From NCBI GenBank assembly GCA_006176705.1, contig QRFJ01001914.1:85464-149463 (forward strand): a stretch of 64,000 bases of DNA. Direction: 5' to 3'. Under the pieces are notes generated by a model. That model worked only from the letters and a program-made list of their open reading frames with translations. It ran no database searches and was not told the DNA's origin. Every line of letters begins with the position of its first letter. The first letter of the stretch is position 1. Below are positions 25,742-37,600 of the stretch, one piece after another. The translations under genes were made by a program, and so were the position numbers. Source of the stretch: Cocos nucifera (lineage: Eukaryota > Streptophyta > Magnoliopsida > Arecales > Arecaceae).

Positions 25742-28078
25742 AACTCCAATTTGACCTAATGTTAATTGGCTACAAATCTAAGTTCCATCTTCTCAAGGTA
25801 GACTTTGATCTTCTCCTGTCCCAATGGCTTAGTTAGTGAGTCAGCCGTACTATTTATGGAGTCGACTTTCTTGACCTCGACGTATCCCTTCTTAAGATAA
25901 TTATAGATGAGGTGGAATCACCGCTCGATGTGCTTGAATTTCTTGTGAGACCTGAGCTCCTTAGCTAATGCTATGGTGCCATTGTTATCACAGTATAGAG
26001 GAATGGCATTCGATAGCATCACTCCAAGCTCTGCGATAAACCTTTTATACCAGAACATCTTCTTCGCAGCTTCTGATATAGCGATGTACTCAGCTTCCAT
26101 GGTGGAGTTTGTGAGCATGGTTTGCTTGTAACTCTTTCAGCTAATTGCACCACCATTACATACAAATAGACTTTCAGATGTTGATTTTCGATAATCTATG
26201 TCGAACATAAAGTCCGAGTCTATATACCTCTAAATTTGGAGTTTTCTATTACCAAAGATAAGAAACATATATTTCACAGAAATCTAGTGCTCTTCATATG
26301 GATTCGATTGATACCTACTCGTGACACTCACAGTATGGGCAATATCAAGTCATGTATGCATGGCATACATAAAGCTCTCTATTATCGAAACATAAGGGAT
26401 CTTGCTCATGCATTCAATCTCTTCAGGTATGCTAGGACATATCTTCTTGGAGAGATGAATACCATGTCTAAAGGGTACTAGACTCCTCTTGGAGTTTTTC
26501 ATACTAAATCTCTTTAGCACCTCCTCTATGTACATTTTCTGTGAAAGATCAAACATCCTATTTAGTCTATCTCTATAAATCTTAATTCTCAATATAAAGG
26601 ATGCTTCTCCTAGATCTTTTATAGAGAACTCCTTTAATAACCATATTTTATCCATGGTCAATAAAAAAATATCATTTTTAATTAGAAAAATATCATCCAT
26701 GTATAGTACGAGAAAAACAACAATGCTCTCACTAATTTTTTTGAATACATATGATTTCTCCTCATTTTTGATAAAATTAAATAATTTGATCATATCATTA
26801 AAATAAGCATTCCAGCTTCGAGATGCTTGCTTTAGTCCATATATGCACCTTTGCAGCTTGCAGACCTTATGACCAGGATGTGAAACTGAGCGATTGCTTC
26901 GTATAGATATCTTCCTTAAGATATCCATTTAGGAATGCCATCTTCACGTCTATCTACCATATTTCATAATTAAAATAGGCTGCAATAGTAAGCAATATGT
27001 GGATAGATTTTAGCATGGCTACTGACAAAAAGATATCCTGATAGTCAATATCTTCGTGCTGACTATATCCTTTTGCTACTAGCCTAGCTTTCAATATCTC
27101 TACATTTTCATCTACACCTATCTTTTTCTTATAGATTCATTTACACCTAATAGGTACTATACCTTCAGGTAGATCTATCAAGATCCCAATTTGGTTTGAG
27201 CGTATTGAGTTAATTTTTGATTTCATTGCCTCTAACCACTTTTTGAAGTCGATATCTAATATCATCTCATCATAGATCTTGGGATCATCACCATGAATTT
27301 TATTTTCAATGAGAAATATTTTCTCAACATTCTCTAAAATAGTACCTAAGTACCTTTTAGGAGGACGAAAAATTCCAGTCGATTTTGAGGTGGAGGAGGT
27401 AGTGTATGGACTGGCTCTAATTGATTGAGTTCTATAGGTTTCTTAGCTCGTTGCTCTTCAGAGATCTTCTCCTCGAGCCTAATCTATCTTTCGATGCTAC
27501 CATCTTAAATAAACTATTTTTTAAGAAAAATGGCATGTCGACTGAAAATCACATTATGGTCTTTCGGAAGATAGAAATAATATCCTTATAACTTTTTAGG
27601 ATATCCCATGAATCGAGCTCTAAAGAATCTTGACTTTAATTTATCTGCCTGCTATCTCTTGACATAAGCTAGACAACTCCAAATTCTGAGATGACTCAGA
27701 CTAGATTTCTTACCATGCCATATCTCATACGGTATGATAGAAATGATTTTAGAAAAAAATCCTATTTAATAGATAAATTATTGTCATTAGACTATGTTCC
27801 TAAAGAAACTTAGAAAGATCTATGAAGCTCATCATAGATCGAACTATATCTAATAGAGTTTGATTTCTCCATTCTAAAATTCTATTGAATTGAGGCATTC
27901 CAAGTAGAGTCTATTGAAAGACCATATCATTTTTTTAAAAATAATTTAAATTTATTTTACTAAGGTATTTACCTCCTCAATCTAATCAAAGAACCTTAAT
28001 GAGTTTTCTTATTTATTTTTCTACTTCAAGTCTGAATTTCTTGAACTTTTCAAAAGCTTCAAACTTGTGTCTCATTAA
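25742..28078 (-). pseudogene. E2 RNase H, RT and partial integrase (broken)
   Basis: RNase H fragment 25918-26118 (NSTMEAEYIA, LYCDNNGTIALAKE). RT fragment 26350-26928 with VCKLQRCIYGLKQASRSW and an altered active site YMDDIFLI in place of YVDDILLI. The integrase C-terminal block is at about 27500-27900 at nucleotide level. Stops and frame changes are common throughout. The sequence ends at 28078 inside the integrase region that reads FEKFKEFR in E3. Confidence 0.85.
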
Positions 28079-28544
28079 GTGGGCTCTTGAAAAGCAATGA
28101 ATCTTAGCATTCATCCATCCCAGCTTTAAGTCAATCTCAGATCTTTGCTATTCCAACCAAACTTCTTTAAGAAAGTATGACCGCAGTCCTCATTAAAGAA
28201 CCTACTATCCCTTTCGGGCCTCCAATCTGAATGTCCATACTTGCTCTCGATCGATCTTGAAGGTGATCGAGCTTTTGAAAGCTATCAAAGACAGCACCAA
28301 CAAGATCCAATCTTGAAACTAGATTACAAACTTACCATTATCAATACAAAGATTGACCTTCGAAGCTCGATCAGTCTGACCTTCAATAAATAAAATTCAA
28401 CCACCAGCAAGTCATAACAAAATAATAGCCCACTCCATAACAAACTTTGAGTGGCCCGAATGGCCTTCTGACATTCTATTATGACTGTCATTATTATTTG
28501 ATTATAAGCTCCACCTATATAAAAAATCCTTCAGATACATTCTC
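28079..28544 (+). repeat. G2 3' LTR, part 1
   Basis: Corresponds to about 18985-19449 of the 5' LTR. The left end is a deletion junction with E2. The right end is the insertion site of the solo copia LTR. Confidence 0.85.
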
Positions 28545-30835
28545 TATTAAATATGTATACCCTTGAAGCCAGATTGGCTGACACTTGTAATATATTTCTA
28601 AGGATAAAATTATAATTTTGACTATAAATAATAAAATAGATTATTTTTTATCATTATATGTATTTGAAAGTATCTGTGATATATCCCTTGAGTTAATGGC
28701 AATGATAGTTCATATTTTCAAGAGTTAAAAATTTAAGACATGAATTTTCATTATTAACTCATAAAATGCTTTCGACCGTAGGATCATTATAAGGATGGTG
28801 ATTGATCTGAAAGGTTAGTGTACAATCACTTCTTTAGGATAGATGAGTCTTGAGTCTACGGTATAGAGACACCAGAATGAGAGTATATATACTCGTTAGA
28901 GAACGAGGGCACTGAGCGTGACCACCTCGAGCAGTCATGAGGAAGTCTACCTTCTCGTCGATGATTAGCTCGAAGTTGCAGTGGTGTATCTGATTCTTTG
29001 ATCTGAGGTGCATCGATAGTTCACCTTGAGGGTATTGTAGTTTGACTATACCATAACTCGATCTCCTAGCCATTCAAAATTCTAAGATGTATGTTGACTA
29101 TAGCATGTTCATTATAGAAATTGGATTGCACGAATAAGAAATCTATCTACCTCGGTAGAAGAGGAGCAGCCCTACGATGATCATGAAAATTAAGTCCATA
29201 AGCCCATGGCCATAGCAGAGTGAAATAATAGAAAGAGTTTCTATTAGGATTTTCATATTGGACTTAAATCGAATGATTAATTTATATGATGGATATTAAG
29301 GTTTAACGAGATCACCTTAATCCTAATCCAGTCGGAGCTCAAAATAGAGAAACTTAATCACATAGAAAACTGCACCGAGAGGTTTGCTTTCACTTCTGAT
29401 GGGTTGCCATCATATGCTGCTAGGTGTTACTGATGGATTTTGGGAGCAATTAGAATGATTTGGATGATCTACCATACTAGTTGTCTGAATTAGAAAAGTT
29501 TTGATCCATCGAAAGGTATTTCGATGATGTCGATGATAGAGAACATGACATATCTCATTACCATACGAAATTAAATCTAACTGGATGACACAAACAAGGA
29601 TTTGGATCTAGATATCATCAATTAGATTAACCTAGTTTGATTGATTTGAATAAGATTCAATTAGATTCAATAAAATCATGCTAGCACACAATTGAGCCTA
29701 ATGTTCTCCTTTAACGATCATTAGAACTTATCTCGACTGAGCCAAATGTATTTGGACTCACTCAGAAATCTTTACTTAGTCTGACTGAAGCTTATCCAAA
29801 TTGGAAAAGAATTATTTTAATTTATAAAATAAATTTGAGATAACACCTGCCATTTTTCATCATCTGCTAAATCTTGTCTTTGGACTTTGGTCAAATATTG
29901 ACCTTTGACACTTAGACATCTGTTCATGTGTCATGCACCCATAGGAGAAAATCTTAGTCCTTGTCCTCCTACTAAAAAGTAGATAGATAAGGGGCACACG
30001 CTTAGGTAGACGTGCACCCCATGAGGATAAGATTTGGAGTCCCATATAGATGGGACTCCAGTTGCTTCAGAGAATCAAACTAGATGGCATCAAGAAGACT
30101 TGTTTGATCCAGTCTTGGTGCCATCTAAGGAGAGTTTTGAGGGACTCTAATCTGATTAGATTAGATGATCTCATTCTACCAATCAGATTTAGATCTGATT
30201 GCACAAAGGGCCATGATTGGCCGGGATGATATGGCACTGCATGACGCAGCAGGATCTATATAAATCCTGTCTGTATCTAGAATAACGAGCTTCTACCTTT
30301 AGCCCATACCATAAAGGTTTTCTCCTTCCTTCTCCATGCCACCCTCTGGTCCTCTCTCTCCTCTCCATGCCCAAGAGGATTTGGGCATGAGTTAGGTGCG
30401 ATCCAAGCAAGTGAAAGACGACAGGAAAGGAAGAAGGCAGCACTACTATAAGAGACAATCGTTGTTCTTCAAAAGAATTTTTGAAGACCTTCAAGATCAG
30501 ATCTAGATCTAATTTTTGGAGGATTGATTGAGAAGAAGAAGATCTCTAAATTCTATCCAAGTAGTACTGGTAGAGATCAGATGCTTGCGTGGCTACATCT
30601 AGAATCTCAGACAAACATCAAAATTATCATAAGATAATTGGATTATCCAAAATAAAGATATAATTAAATTAAATTAAATTAAATTTTTATTTTATTTTAT
30701 TTTATTAGATCAATAAGATCAGATCTGAAGAGTCTCAGATCTGATTAGAATCTTAGAGAAAAATTTTTAAAATATTTCTCTTGATCCAATCAAATCTGAA
30801 CGAATCTGATCCAAAAAATAAGATTTTTTCTTTCA
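28545..30835 (+). mobile_element. Solo LTR of the E1/E2/E3 copia family
   Basis: A 2291-bp LTR in plus orientation, starting tattaaatatg (eroded TGTTAGATATG) and ending ttctttca. It interrupts the G2 3' LTR. The uninterrupted 5' LTR shows the empty site at 19450-19454 (tcctc). Flanking bases are ttctc (28540-28544) and tcctc (30836-30840), a 5-bp target duplication with one change. No internal sequence or second LTR is attached, as expected after LTR-LTR recombination. Confidence 0.88.
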
Positions 30836-30840
30836 TCCTC

Positions 30841-31032
30841 CTCTCCCAAGTTCTTTCCTCTGCTCTAATTCTTCTGTGTACTTTATTCTTATTGGTTAGA
30901 AAACTTACTTAATCATTGAAGGATCCTATCAGAATCAACTCCGACTAGGACTTCTCCTTGCAGGTCTCATCGGCGATCTCGTCTTCTCCAGCTTTGGTAA
31001 TCTCCGGCGTCCGTCCATTTCTTGCACCAACA
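30841..31032 (+). repeat. G2 3' LTR, part 2
   Basis: Continues the G2 LTR from ctctcccaagttc to the end caaca at 31032. Followed by the right tgaga target duplication (31033-31037). Confidence 0.85.
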
Positions 31033-31037
31033 TGAGA

Positions 31038-31329
31038 TATTCAAGAAAACTCAAGTTCTGACTTAAAATTTTAAAACAACATATCCTATAGGAAATGAGA
31101 TGAAACATCTCAAGATGAAACTAATTTGATATATGAGAGACCTAATCTGCCCATGATGATAAGGTATTTCTTAAATCTCTATTACATTCAACTTATTAAG
31201 ATTGATTTGTTTTTAATTAATCGATCTAATTTTTAAAGTCATATCATTATTGATATTTGAAGTTCACTTATTATATTAAGCTGCATTGGCTTCATAATTG
31301 ACCCAACCGAGGTCAGATAATGTTCATAT
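31038..31329 (+). other. G1 3' internal remnant
   Basis: AT-rich sequence between the G2 target duplication and the G1 3' LTR. No coding frame. A purine run gtgggggga at 31331-31339 may be the polypurine tract, in which case the LTR would begin at tggcatc (31340). Confidence 0.45.
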
Positions 31330-31865
31330 TGTGGGGGGATGGCATCTTTAGTCCCACATTAGTTATGAGTTAAGAAAGAGTATGGCTTATATGGATTGGA
31401 ACTTTCTCTTTTCTAGTAAAAGATAAAATTGTGAAGCTCCAAATGACTAAGGCTCACTGAAGCCTAAGGCCTACTGAAGCCCAAAGATGATCATAAGCCA
31501 AAATAGATAATATCTCATATATATGGGAGCAGAGTTAACCCAACTATCTGAGCCATCTAACCACTTGACTACAACAATTCATTATAAATATAATTATCTA
31601 AGTCTAAGTCTTATATAGGACTACTAAATCCAGATCGAGCTATGTGAGGTCGAACATACCAATATATATATATATTCTCAACAAGATCTGAGGTCGCCTC
31701 GATAAGATCCAAGATGGAAAAAATTGATCCTGATAAGATTCGAGATAGACAGTCTAGCTCATTAGAAGTCCGACCACATAAGATGGCAAAGATCATTAAA
31801 AATTCAATCTCTAGATCGATAAAGTTTCAAAGGGTATAAATGGAGATAAGATCTTCTTATCCATG

Positions 31866-32239
31866 AAGAATACTGATCTTCGGGTTGAGGTTATATTGAA
31901 GCTCTATCAAATATCGATCTTCAGATCGAATTTATTTTGTAGTTTTATAAAAAATCGATCTACGAATCAAGTTTATTTCGCAGCTCTATAAAATACCTAT
32001 CTCTAGATCGAGGTTATCTTGAAGCTCTATCAAATATCGATCTACGGATCAAGATTATCTTAAATTTCTATCAAATATCGATCTTCAAATCGAGTTTATC
32101 TTGTAGTTCTATAAAATATTGATCTATGGATTGAGTTTATCTCATAGCTCTATAAAATATCAATCTTTGGATTGAGTTTATTTTGCAGCTCTATAAAATA
32201 CCAATCTCCAGATCGAGATTATCTTGAAGTTCTAATAAT
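31866..32239 (+). repeat. 41-bp minisatellite, about 9 units
   Basis: The anchor gctctat/gttctat falls at 31901, 31942, 31983, 32024, 32065, 32106, 32147, 32188 and 32229, exactly 41 bp apart each time. A partial unit lies upstream. Units differ by substitutions only. Several contain a small dyad such as cgatcttcagatcg. Units at 31983 and 32188 resemble each other most, hinting at higher-order copying. Confidence 0.95.
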
Positions 32240-32399
32240 AATTCAAGAGACAAAAATACACGGCTTAAAAACTTTTTTCTTGGACTACTTCTTTTGTCTA
32301 AAAGCAACTTCTTTGAATTCAAAAGTAGGGGGCAAGTGTTGTAGGGATCATCCCACCTCAACTAATGTCCTTATGACTTAGGAGTTCTCAGATTGATAA

Positions 32400-33255
32400 A
32401 AATTTCGATAAGACTTGACTGTTGAGCTCATCATAAAATCGACCTCAACTAGAGGTCGAGTTCATCAAAAAGCTAAGCTCATTATAAGGCCGACTTCATC
32501 ATAAGAGGTCATCAGAAGGCTGACCTTATCGAAAGGCTGGGGTGATCAAAAAGTCGAGCTTATCAGAAGGTCGAGCTTATCATAAGATCGACCTCATTAG
32601 AAGAGGTCATCACAAGGCCGACCTCATCAAAAGACTAAGGTCATTAGAAGGCTGATCTTATCAGAAGGTTAACGGCCAACCTCATCAAAAGATCGACCTC
32701 ATTAGAAGGTGAAGGTGATCAGAAAGTCAAGCTCATCAGAAAGCTGAGCTCATCATATGACCGACCTCATCTAAAAAGGTCATCAGAAGGTCGACCTCAT
32801 CAGAAAGCCAATCTTATCAGAAGATCGAGATGATTAGAAAGTCAAACTCATCAGAAGGCCAAGCTTATCATAAGATCGACTTCATCAGAAGAGATCATCA
32901 GAAGATCGATCTTATCAGAAAACTAAGGTCATTAGAAGGTTGACCTCATCAAAAGGTTGACAGTCAATCTTATCAGAAGGTGGATCTCATCAGAAGAGGT
33001 CATCAAAAGGCCGAGGTGATCAGAAAGCTGAGCTCATTAGAAGGTGGAGCTCATCATAAGGCTGACCTCATCAGGAGTGGTCATTAAAAGGCCGACCTCA
33101 TCAGAAGATCGAGGTCATCATAATACTGACCTCAACTGGAGGTTGAGCTCATCATAAAGCCTACCTCATAGAGGTTGAGCTCATCATAAAATCGATCTCA
33201 ACTAGAGGTTGAGCGCATCATAAAGTCGATCTCAACTGGAAGTTCAGCTCATCAA
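32400..33255 (+). repeat. Degenerate short tandem array (unit about 17-20 bp)
   Basis: Dozens of variants of gacctcatcagaaggc and gaggtcatcagaag alternate over 850 bp. Only about 150 bp of this array survives in the 5' LTR fragment (16919-17066). A longer duplicated block (actaaggtcattagaagg at 32634 and 32922) shows larger units. Confidence 0.85.
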
Positions 33256-33809
33256 AAAGCCGACCTTTCTATGTAGTATACAACTCAGTATTAGGAAGAA
33301 TCAAGAATTCTCCAACCTTGATACAACTATCATCCAGCTAGGCTATAGTTGTCTTCCAACTACTTTACTATTGGACTCTACATGGGCTAACAGTCTATAG
33401 CTACAATTACTAAAAACTAACGATCTAACAAATTTTTCTTAAGACCTAAGCAAATCCTTCTATAAATAGAGGGGCAAGATACTCTTTTGGGAGGTAAGTT
33501 CAAAAAAAAAAAAAAAGAGAAGCACAAGATTTATAGAGACAATATTCTGCTAAAATATGCTCTCAACTTTTTTACTGAAAAAAGATCGAGTCACTCTCTA
33601 CTCAAATATTCTCTTATTATCTTTTTACCTTTTATTTCTATTATCTATTCTTAAGGCCTCAGCTATTAAACATCGGAGGACCATAAATTAAAAGATACCC
33701 CACTGGTTCTTAAAACTTTTCTTATAGATTGTTTCATGATCCACGTCGATTCAACTCCAAATCAGCTCTCCAACGTGAATTCTTCTCAACAATCTGAAGT
33801 CTTACTATA

Positions 33810-34399
33810 ATAATTATCAAATTTGATCTAGGATGAAAATTTCATTTCAAAGCACACCATTCATCTCATGTTCATTTCACTATTTAAAACTTTTAATGTA
33901 CAAAACAAAAAACTATATAAATTTATTTTTCTGCACACCATGACAAAATTTAGCCAGAAAAATTAAAATATCATGCATGCACAAAAATATCCTGCATCTG
34001 CCCAATCACCAAATAGCGAACAAACATATCATAGAATTTGAAACACACTATTGGCCTGTGATTCGGATCAATCTTTAAACACATTCTTACAAAAAAAAAA
34101 AAAAAAAATTATGAGCACAATCACCTTTCAAATATATTCCAATTATAATGGGATAAGCATGCCTAAACTGAGGACATTTTGTGGGCTCCTGTTCACAAAT
34201 CCACTCGTAGCCAAGCAAGGCCACAAATCCTCTGCCAATTTCACCGCCGACCAAAGTCTAACTAAAAACTATAGAAAAGCGCAGAGGGAGAGAAAGGATA
34301 TTCCTGTAATTTCGCCTCAACGGCAGCAGACAAACCCTGCTTTGGAAATATTAATTAATTATTACCCTCTTTAATTCGTAGCCGGAGAGCGAGGGAGCT
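33810..34399. promoter_or_regulatory. Upstream region of the DUF3527 gene
   Basis: AT-rich sequence between the transposon nest and the first exon, with a poly-A run at 34090-34108. It must hold the promoter of the downstream gene. I cannot point to a convincing TATA box, so the transcription start is unknown. Confidence 0.4.
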
Positions 34400-34672
34400 G
34401 GAGCACGCAAGGGGTGGGGGAAGCAAAATTCCCTGTTTTAATCCGCCACTATTTTTATTATTAATCCTAATTACTGTTTTCTTTTATTGTCTTCATTGTA
34501 CCCCAAAAAAAAAGCGCGAGCGATTAGTGAGCCCCGAAGCTGCCGAGCATTGCCTCCTCTCCTCCTCGATGGCTTTGCCTCCTCCACTGTGATCACTGGA
34601 CGCTGCCCCGTCTCTTTGTCTCCTTCGTCCGCTCGCTCGCTTGCTCGCTGGTGGCTTCTCGAGTGTTCGGAG
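34400..34672 (+). other. Probable 5'-UTR exon of the DUF3527 gene
   Basis: GC-richer stretch with CT-rich and gcgagcg words, typical of a plant 5' UTR. It ends at a consensus donor, cggag|gtacttgg (intron from 34673). The next good acceptor is ttcaacag at 39016-39023, just before the coding exon. A short upstream ORF of 7 codons (34569-34592) sits in this exon. The start at about 34400 is a guess. Confidence 0.5.
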
Positions 34673-37600
34673 GTACTTGGCATCTCTGTGGTTTTTGTTA
34701 GCTTGCTATACCCTTTTTTGTATTTTTGGGGTTGGATCGAGGTGTTCTTGATGGGTTTTGTGGAAAGGTGAGGTTTCGTTGCTCCCAGTTTTGAGTGGGG
34801 ATGCAAGTGATGAATTTTTAGAAGAAAAGAATGCATCTTTTCGATGTTTCAGGTTTTTTTTAGAGATTTTTTTGATAACTTTTTGAGGTTGAATGGCTGA
34901 GATCTGGTGGGGTAAGGACCGTTCTGATCAGCATTTATGGTTTTGTCGGATTGGGGTAAGTTTTGAGATGGTAAATTCTCTGCTTGGGATTTGGCATTGA
35001 TCTTGTTGCAACCCTTTTATTCTCTGTCCGTAGTTAAGGAGGGGGATATGGGATGATGTACTTGTCTGCTCTGGGATTTATTGCGTCGATTCGCTCTCGT
35101 TTAGGCTTCGTTCCCGGGTTCCTTCCCAGCCACATTTTCGAACTCGTTGAGGTGCGAGGTTGGCGAGAGTGAGATCTTCCTCCATTTGGGGTCTTGGGTT
35201 GTTGGGCTTCTGCTGCTGCTGCTCGTGCTCTGGTTCTTTTGGCTGAGAAAATGGGTCATTTTTATTGGTTGCGGTAAATAAGTTTCTATCGTTTTGCTCT
35301 CAGAATTTTCCTTCGGTTGTTTCCATTGAGGTTAATTAAGATTTTAGTTTACAATGTTTGCATCGATGGAATCATCTTTCGTAGATCGGTCAATTTGTGG
35401 CGTGTTGGAAGATGAAATTTTTGCACATTTTATGAGACCTAAAAGGTGTTTGTATGCATAATTTGATATGCTATAGCGTGTTAGGAAATTATAGCTTCCA
35501 GGATCAGCAAGTTAAAAGTAGGTAACAGTTTGATTTTTTTATTTATAAAAAAGTAAAAACTAGTCAGTTGCATGTTTATTTGAGAAAAGGAGATAAAGGA
35601 GAAGTTAGGTGGATGGAGGGGTAGATATTCTACAATTTCTAAAATTTTAGGATACTATAAGTCATATTATATAAAGATTACTTTGTCCTGTTTAATAAAT
35701 AGTTTATATGTTTCCCCTTCACCTGCTAAAGAACTAATAGCCAGACCCTTGCCAGGCGTCAGCTGAGTTTCTGCTGTAAGTCGATTGCTGAAGGCATGTA
35801 TAGAGGAGCTAGAATCCCTCTGTCTGACCTTTGGTTTTCAAAATACGAATTAGGAGTTCTGGTTATATGTCCTTGTCTCGTCTTTCAGCCTCCCATTTTG
35901 TCTCCATTTCAAGCCTTCTCAAATTTGAGACTAGTTTCAGATTTTTTCATTCCTTTTTAGTTATAGATGAGAAGCTCCAACTTTTGGGACTTCAAACATC
36001 ACCAGTAACGGATACTAAAACTTGCAAAGGTTTCCAATGTTAATATGGAGAGGCAGAAATACCCATCCTATTGTATTTGTTATATTTTTCTAGAGATGGA
36101 AGACTGGCTTGTACAAGAGCAAGATATTTAAACATTGTGGAAACCCTTGTCTACTATTTGCTTCTGTTTATATTCATAGATTTGTGCTATCCCTTGTTTT
36201 ATAGGAGAGCTTATCAACTGCTAAGCATGGTTCTCAGCAAAACATAAAACATTGTTTTATGGATGTTGCACAGCTCCTTTGGAATGATTACCTAAGTCTT
36301 TCTTCTGTTTATCATTTCATAATTTCAGTTAATTGTGCATTAATAGTGTTTGTGATTGTTAAGTGTTGAAATGCATTGTCATATTGGTAAGCATGCTTTA
36401 TGATGGTCAGACAATCAATGCCTTGCATAGTGAATTAATTCTTTTACTGATGTTTAGTGGGTTGTTATTTTGCTGCTTTCTAAATAATGTTTTGTTTTCT
36501 TCATTTTTCACCACCCAGTATGCTCGTTGCCTTTTGCATGTACCCTTTTATTGGCTATATTACTTCTTTTGTACATGTGAGATCAGTCAACGGGTTAGCT
36601 ATCATGAGTTATTCTGAACCTGCCCCTTATACTTTCCTTAAAATTCAAAGCAGTTTCTCCTTGGGCACTGCCAATATTTTATCATGAGGATTTTAACCAT
36701 TAGCAGGCCCTACTGTTGATTCCTATTTGTTGTTACTACTGTGACGTTTTCATAGTTCATAGCACTAACTTGGCTTCACAAATTTATGCTTTGACACTAA
36801 TGAATAGGCTTACCTCTAAAATTCTGAGTCATTAGGCGCACAGGTTTCTAATCATCTTCCGTTTTTGGTGGATTTGGTTGCACTACAAATCATAGTAGAG
36901 TATATTTTGTGGTTCAACATATTTTGGTTTTTTTAAGAAATTGCATATTTTTGGAATTCAACTTACATTTTTTTTTAGTAGGTTTTTGGCTGTGTAGTAA
37001 AACTTCAGTAAACTACCCTAAAATCATGAAACAGTAAATTCTACTTTGTCTAGACTTCAAATTTCATGTTCTTATCTCCTTATGATCTCATGTATTTCTA
37101 TTTTTTGAGTCTTATCTTTTCAACAAGAAAACATATCCCAGTATATCTTAACTCTGAAAATTAAAACTTCTAAATTTAGGAGAAATAAAGGCAGACTTAT
37201 CGTTATGCATCAAAATGTTTATGGAAGAAATCGTTAACATGTGATTGTTCTCTTGAGGGAATGTTACATTTTAATATGGGTAAGTCTGTCATAGGATTTA
37301 TATAAGGTATTCATAAAGAAGTCCATAAAACTATTGAGCTAAATATATATACACAAATAAGTTCTTTAACAACTTCTAGAAGAAACCAGAAGAGTCCATT
37401 TTTTCCTCTTTTATTATTTGTGACTTCTAGATGCTAGTATAAATAATCCTTGAAAGTTTCCAATGTGAACATAACAACAATCATGAAACCTTATCCCAGC
37501 AATTTGGGTCAGCTTTATGAACCCTCATTTGCCAATCATTCCCATCAAGGGATGACTCTGATGTTATTGTAGGATTTTTCCCCCAATTCCTTTTACAAAT

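Larger units (their letters stand above)
19720..28078 (-). mobile_element. Copia element E2 (same family as E1/E3), 5' half deleted
   Basis: Minus-strand copia copy. Its 3' LTR is 19720-21387 plus 25124-25741 (about 2.28 kb once the nested C2 is removed). The internal region 25742-28078 carries RNase H, RT and part of integrase. At 28076-28079 the integrase sequence stops abruptly and G2 LTR sequence starts, so integrase N-terminus, protease, gag, leader and 5' LTR are missing. The deletion also took most of G2 and the first half of its 3' LTR. Confidence 0.85.
18355..31032 (+). mobile_element. LTR retrotransposon G2 (gypsy-type) inserted in G1
   Basis: A complete insertion bounded by identical 5-bp duplications (tgaga). 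The 5' LTR is 18355-19642 (starts tgttggggg). The 3' LTR survives as its last 660 bp in two parts, 28079-28544 and 30841-31032, split by a solo copia LTR. After the 5' LTR comes ttggcactagaagaaggg, a primer site of the plant gypsy kind. Almost all of the internal region has been lost. The interior is now copia element E2 with C2 nested in its LTR. No G2 coding domain remains. Confidence 0.8.
16919..33809 (+). mobile_element. Ty3/gypsy-type LTR element G1, host of the nest
   Basis: Two copies of one LTR flank this block in direct orientation: a truncated 5' copy at 16919-17633 and a full 3' copy at about 31330-33809. The 5' copy is followed by a primer-site-like ttggtgctagag at 17639-17650, placing the element on the plus strand. 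What remains of the internal region is 17634-18349 and 31038-31329. The middle is occupied by G2 and everything nested in it. No pol domain of G1 survives. Classification as gypsy rests on the PBS style and LTR character and is inference. Confidence 0.65.
31330..33809 (+). repeat. 3' LTR of G1, about 2.48 kb
   Basis: Its last 700 bp match the 5' LTR fragment at 16919-17633. It holds a 41-bp minisatellite (31866-32239) and a degenerate short-unit array (32400-33255), both unusual inside an LTR. The right end is set by alignment with the 5' copy just before its primer site. The left end is either 31330 (tgtggggg) or 31340 (tggcatc). Confidence 0.65.

Noticed and set aside
31901..33255. CRISPR-like array
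   Set aside because: Units are contiguous without unique spacers and lie in a plant LTR. They are minisatellite arrays.
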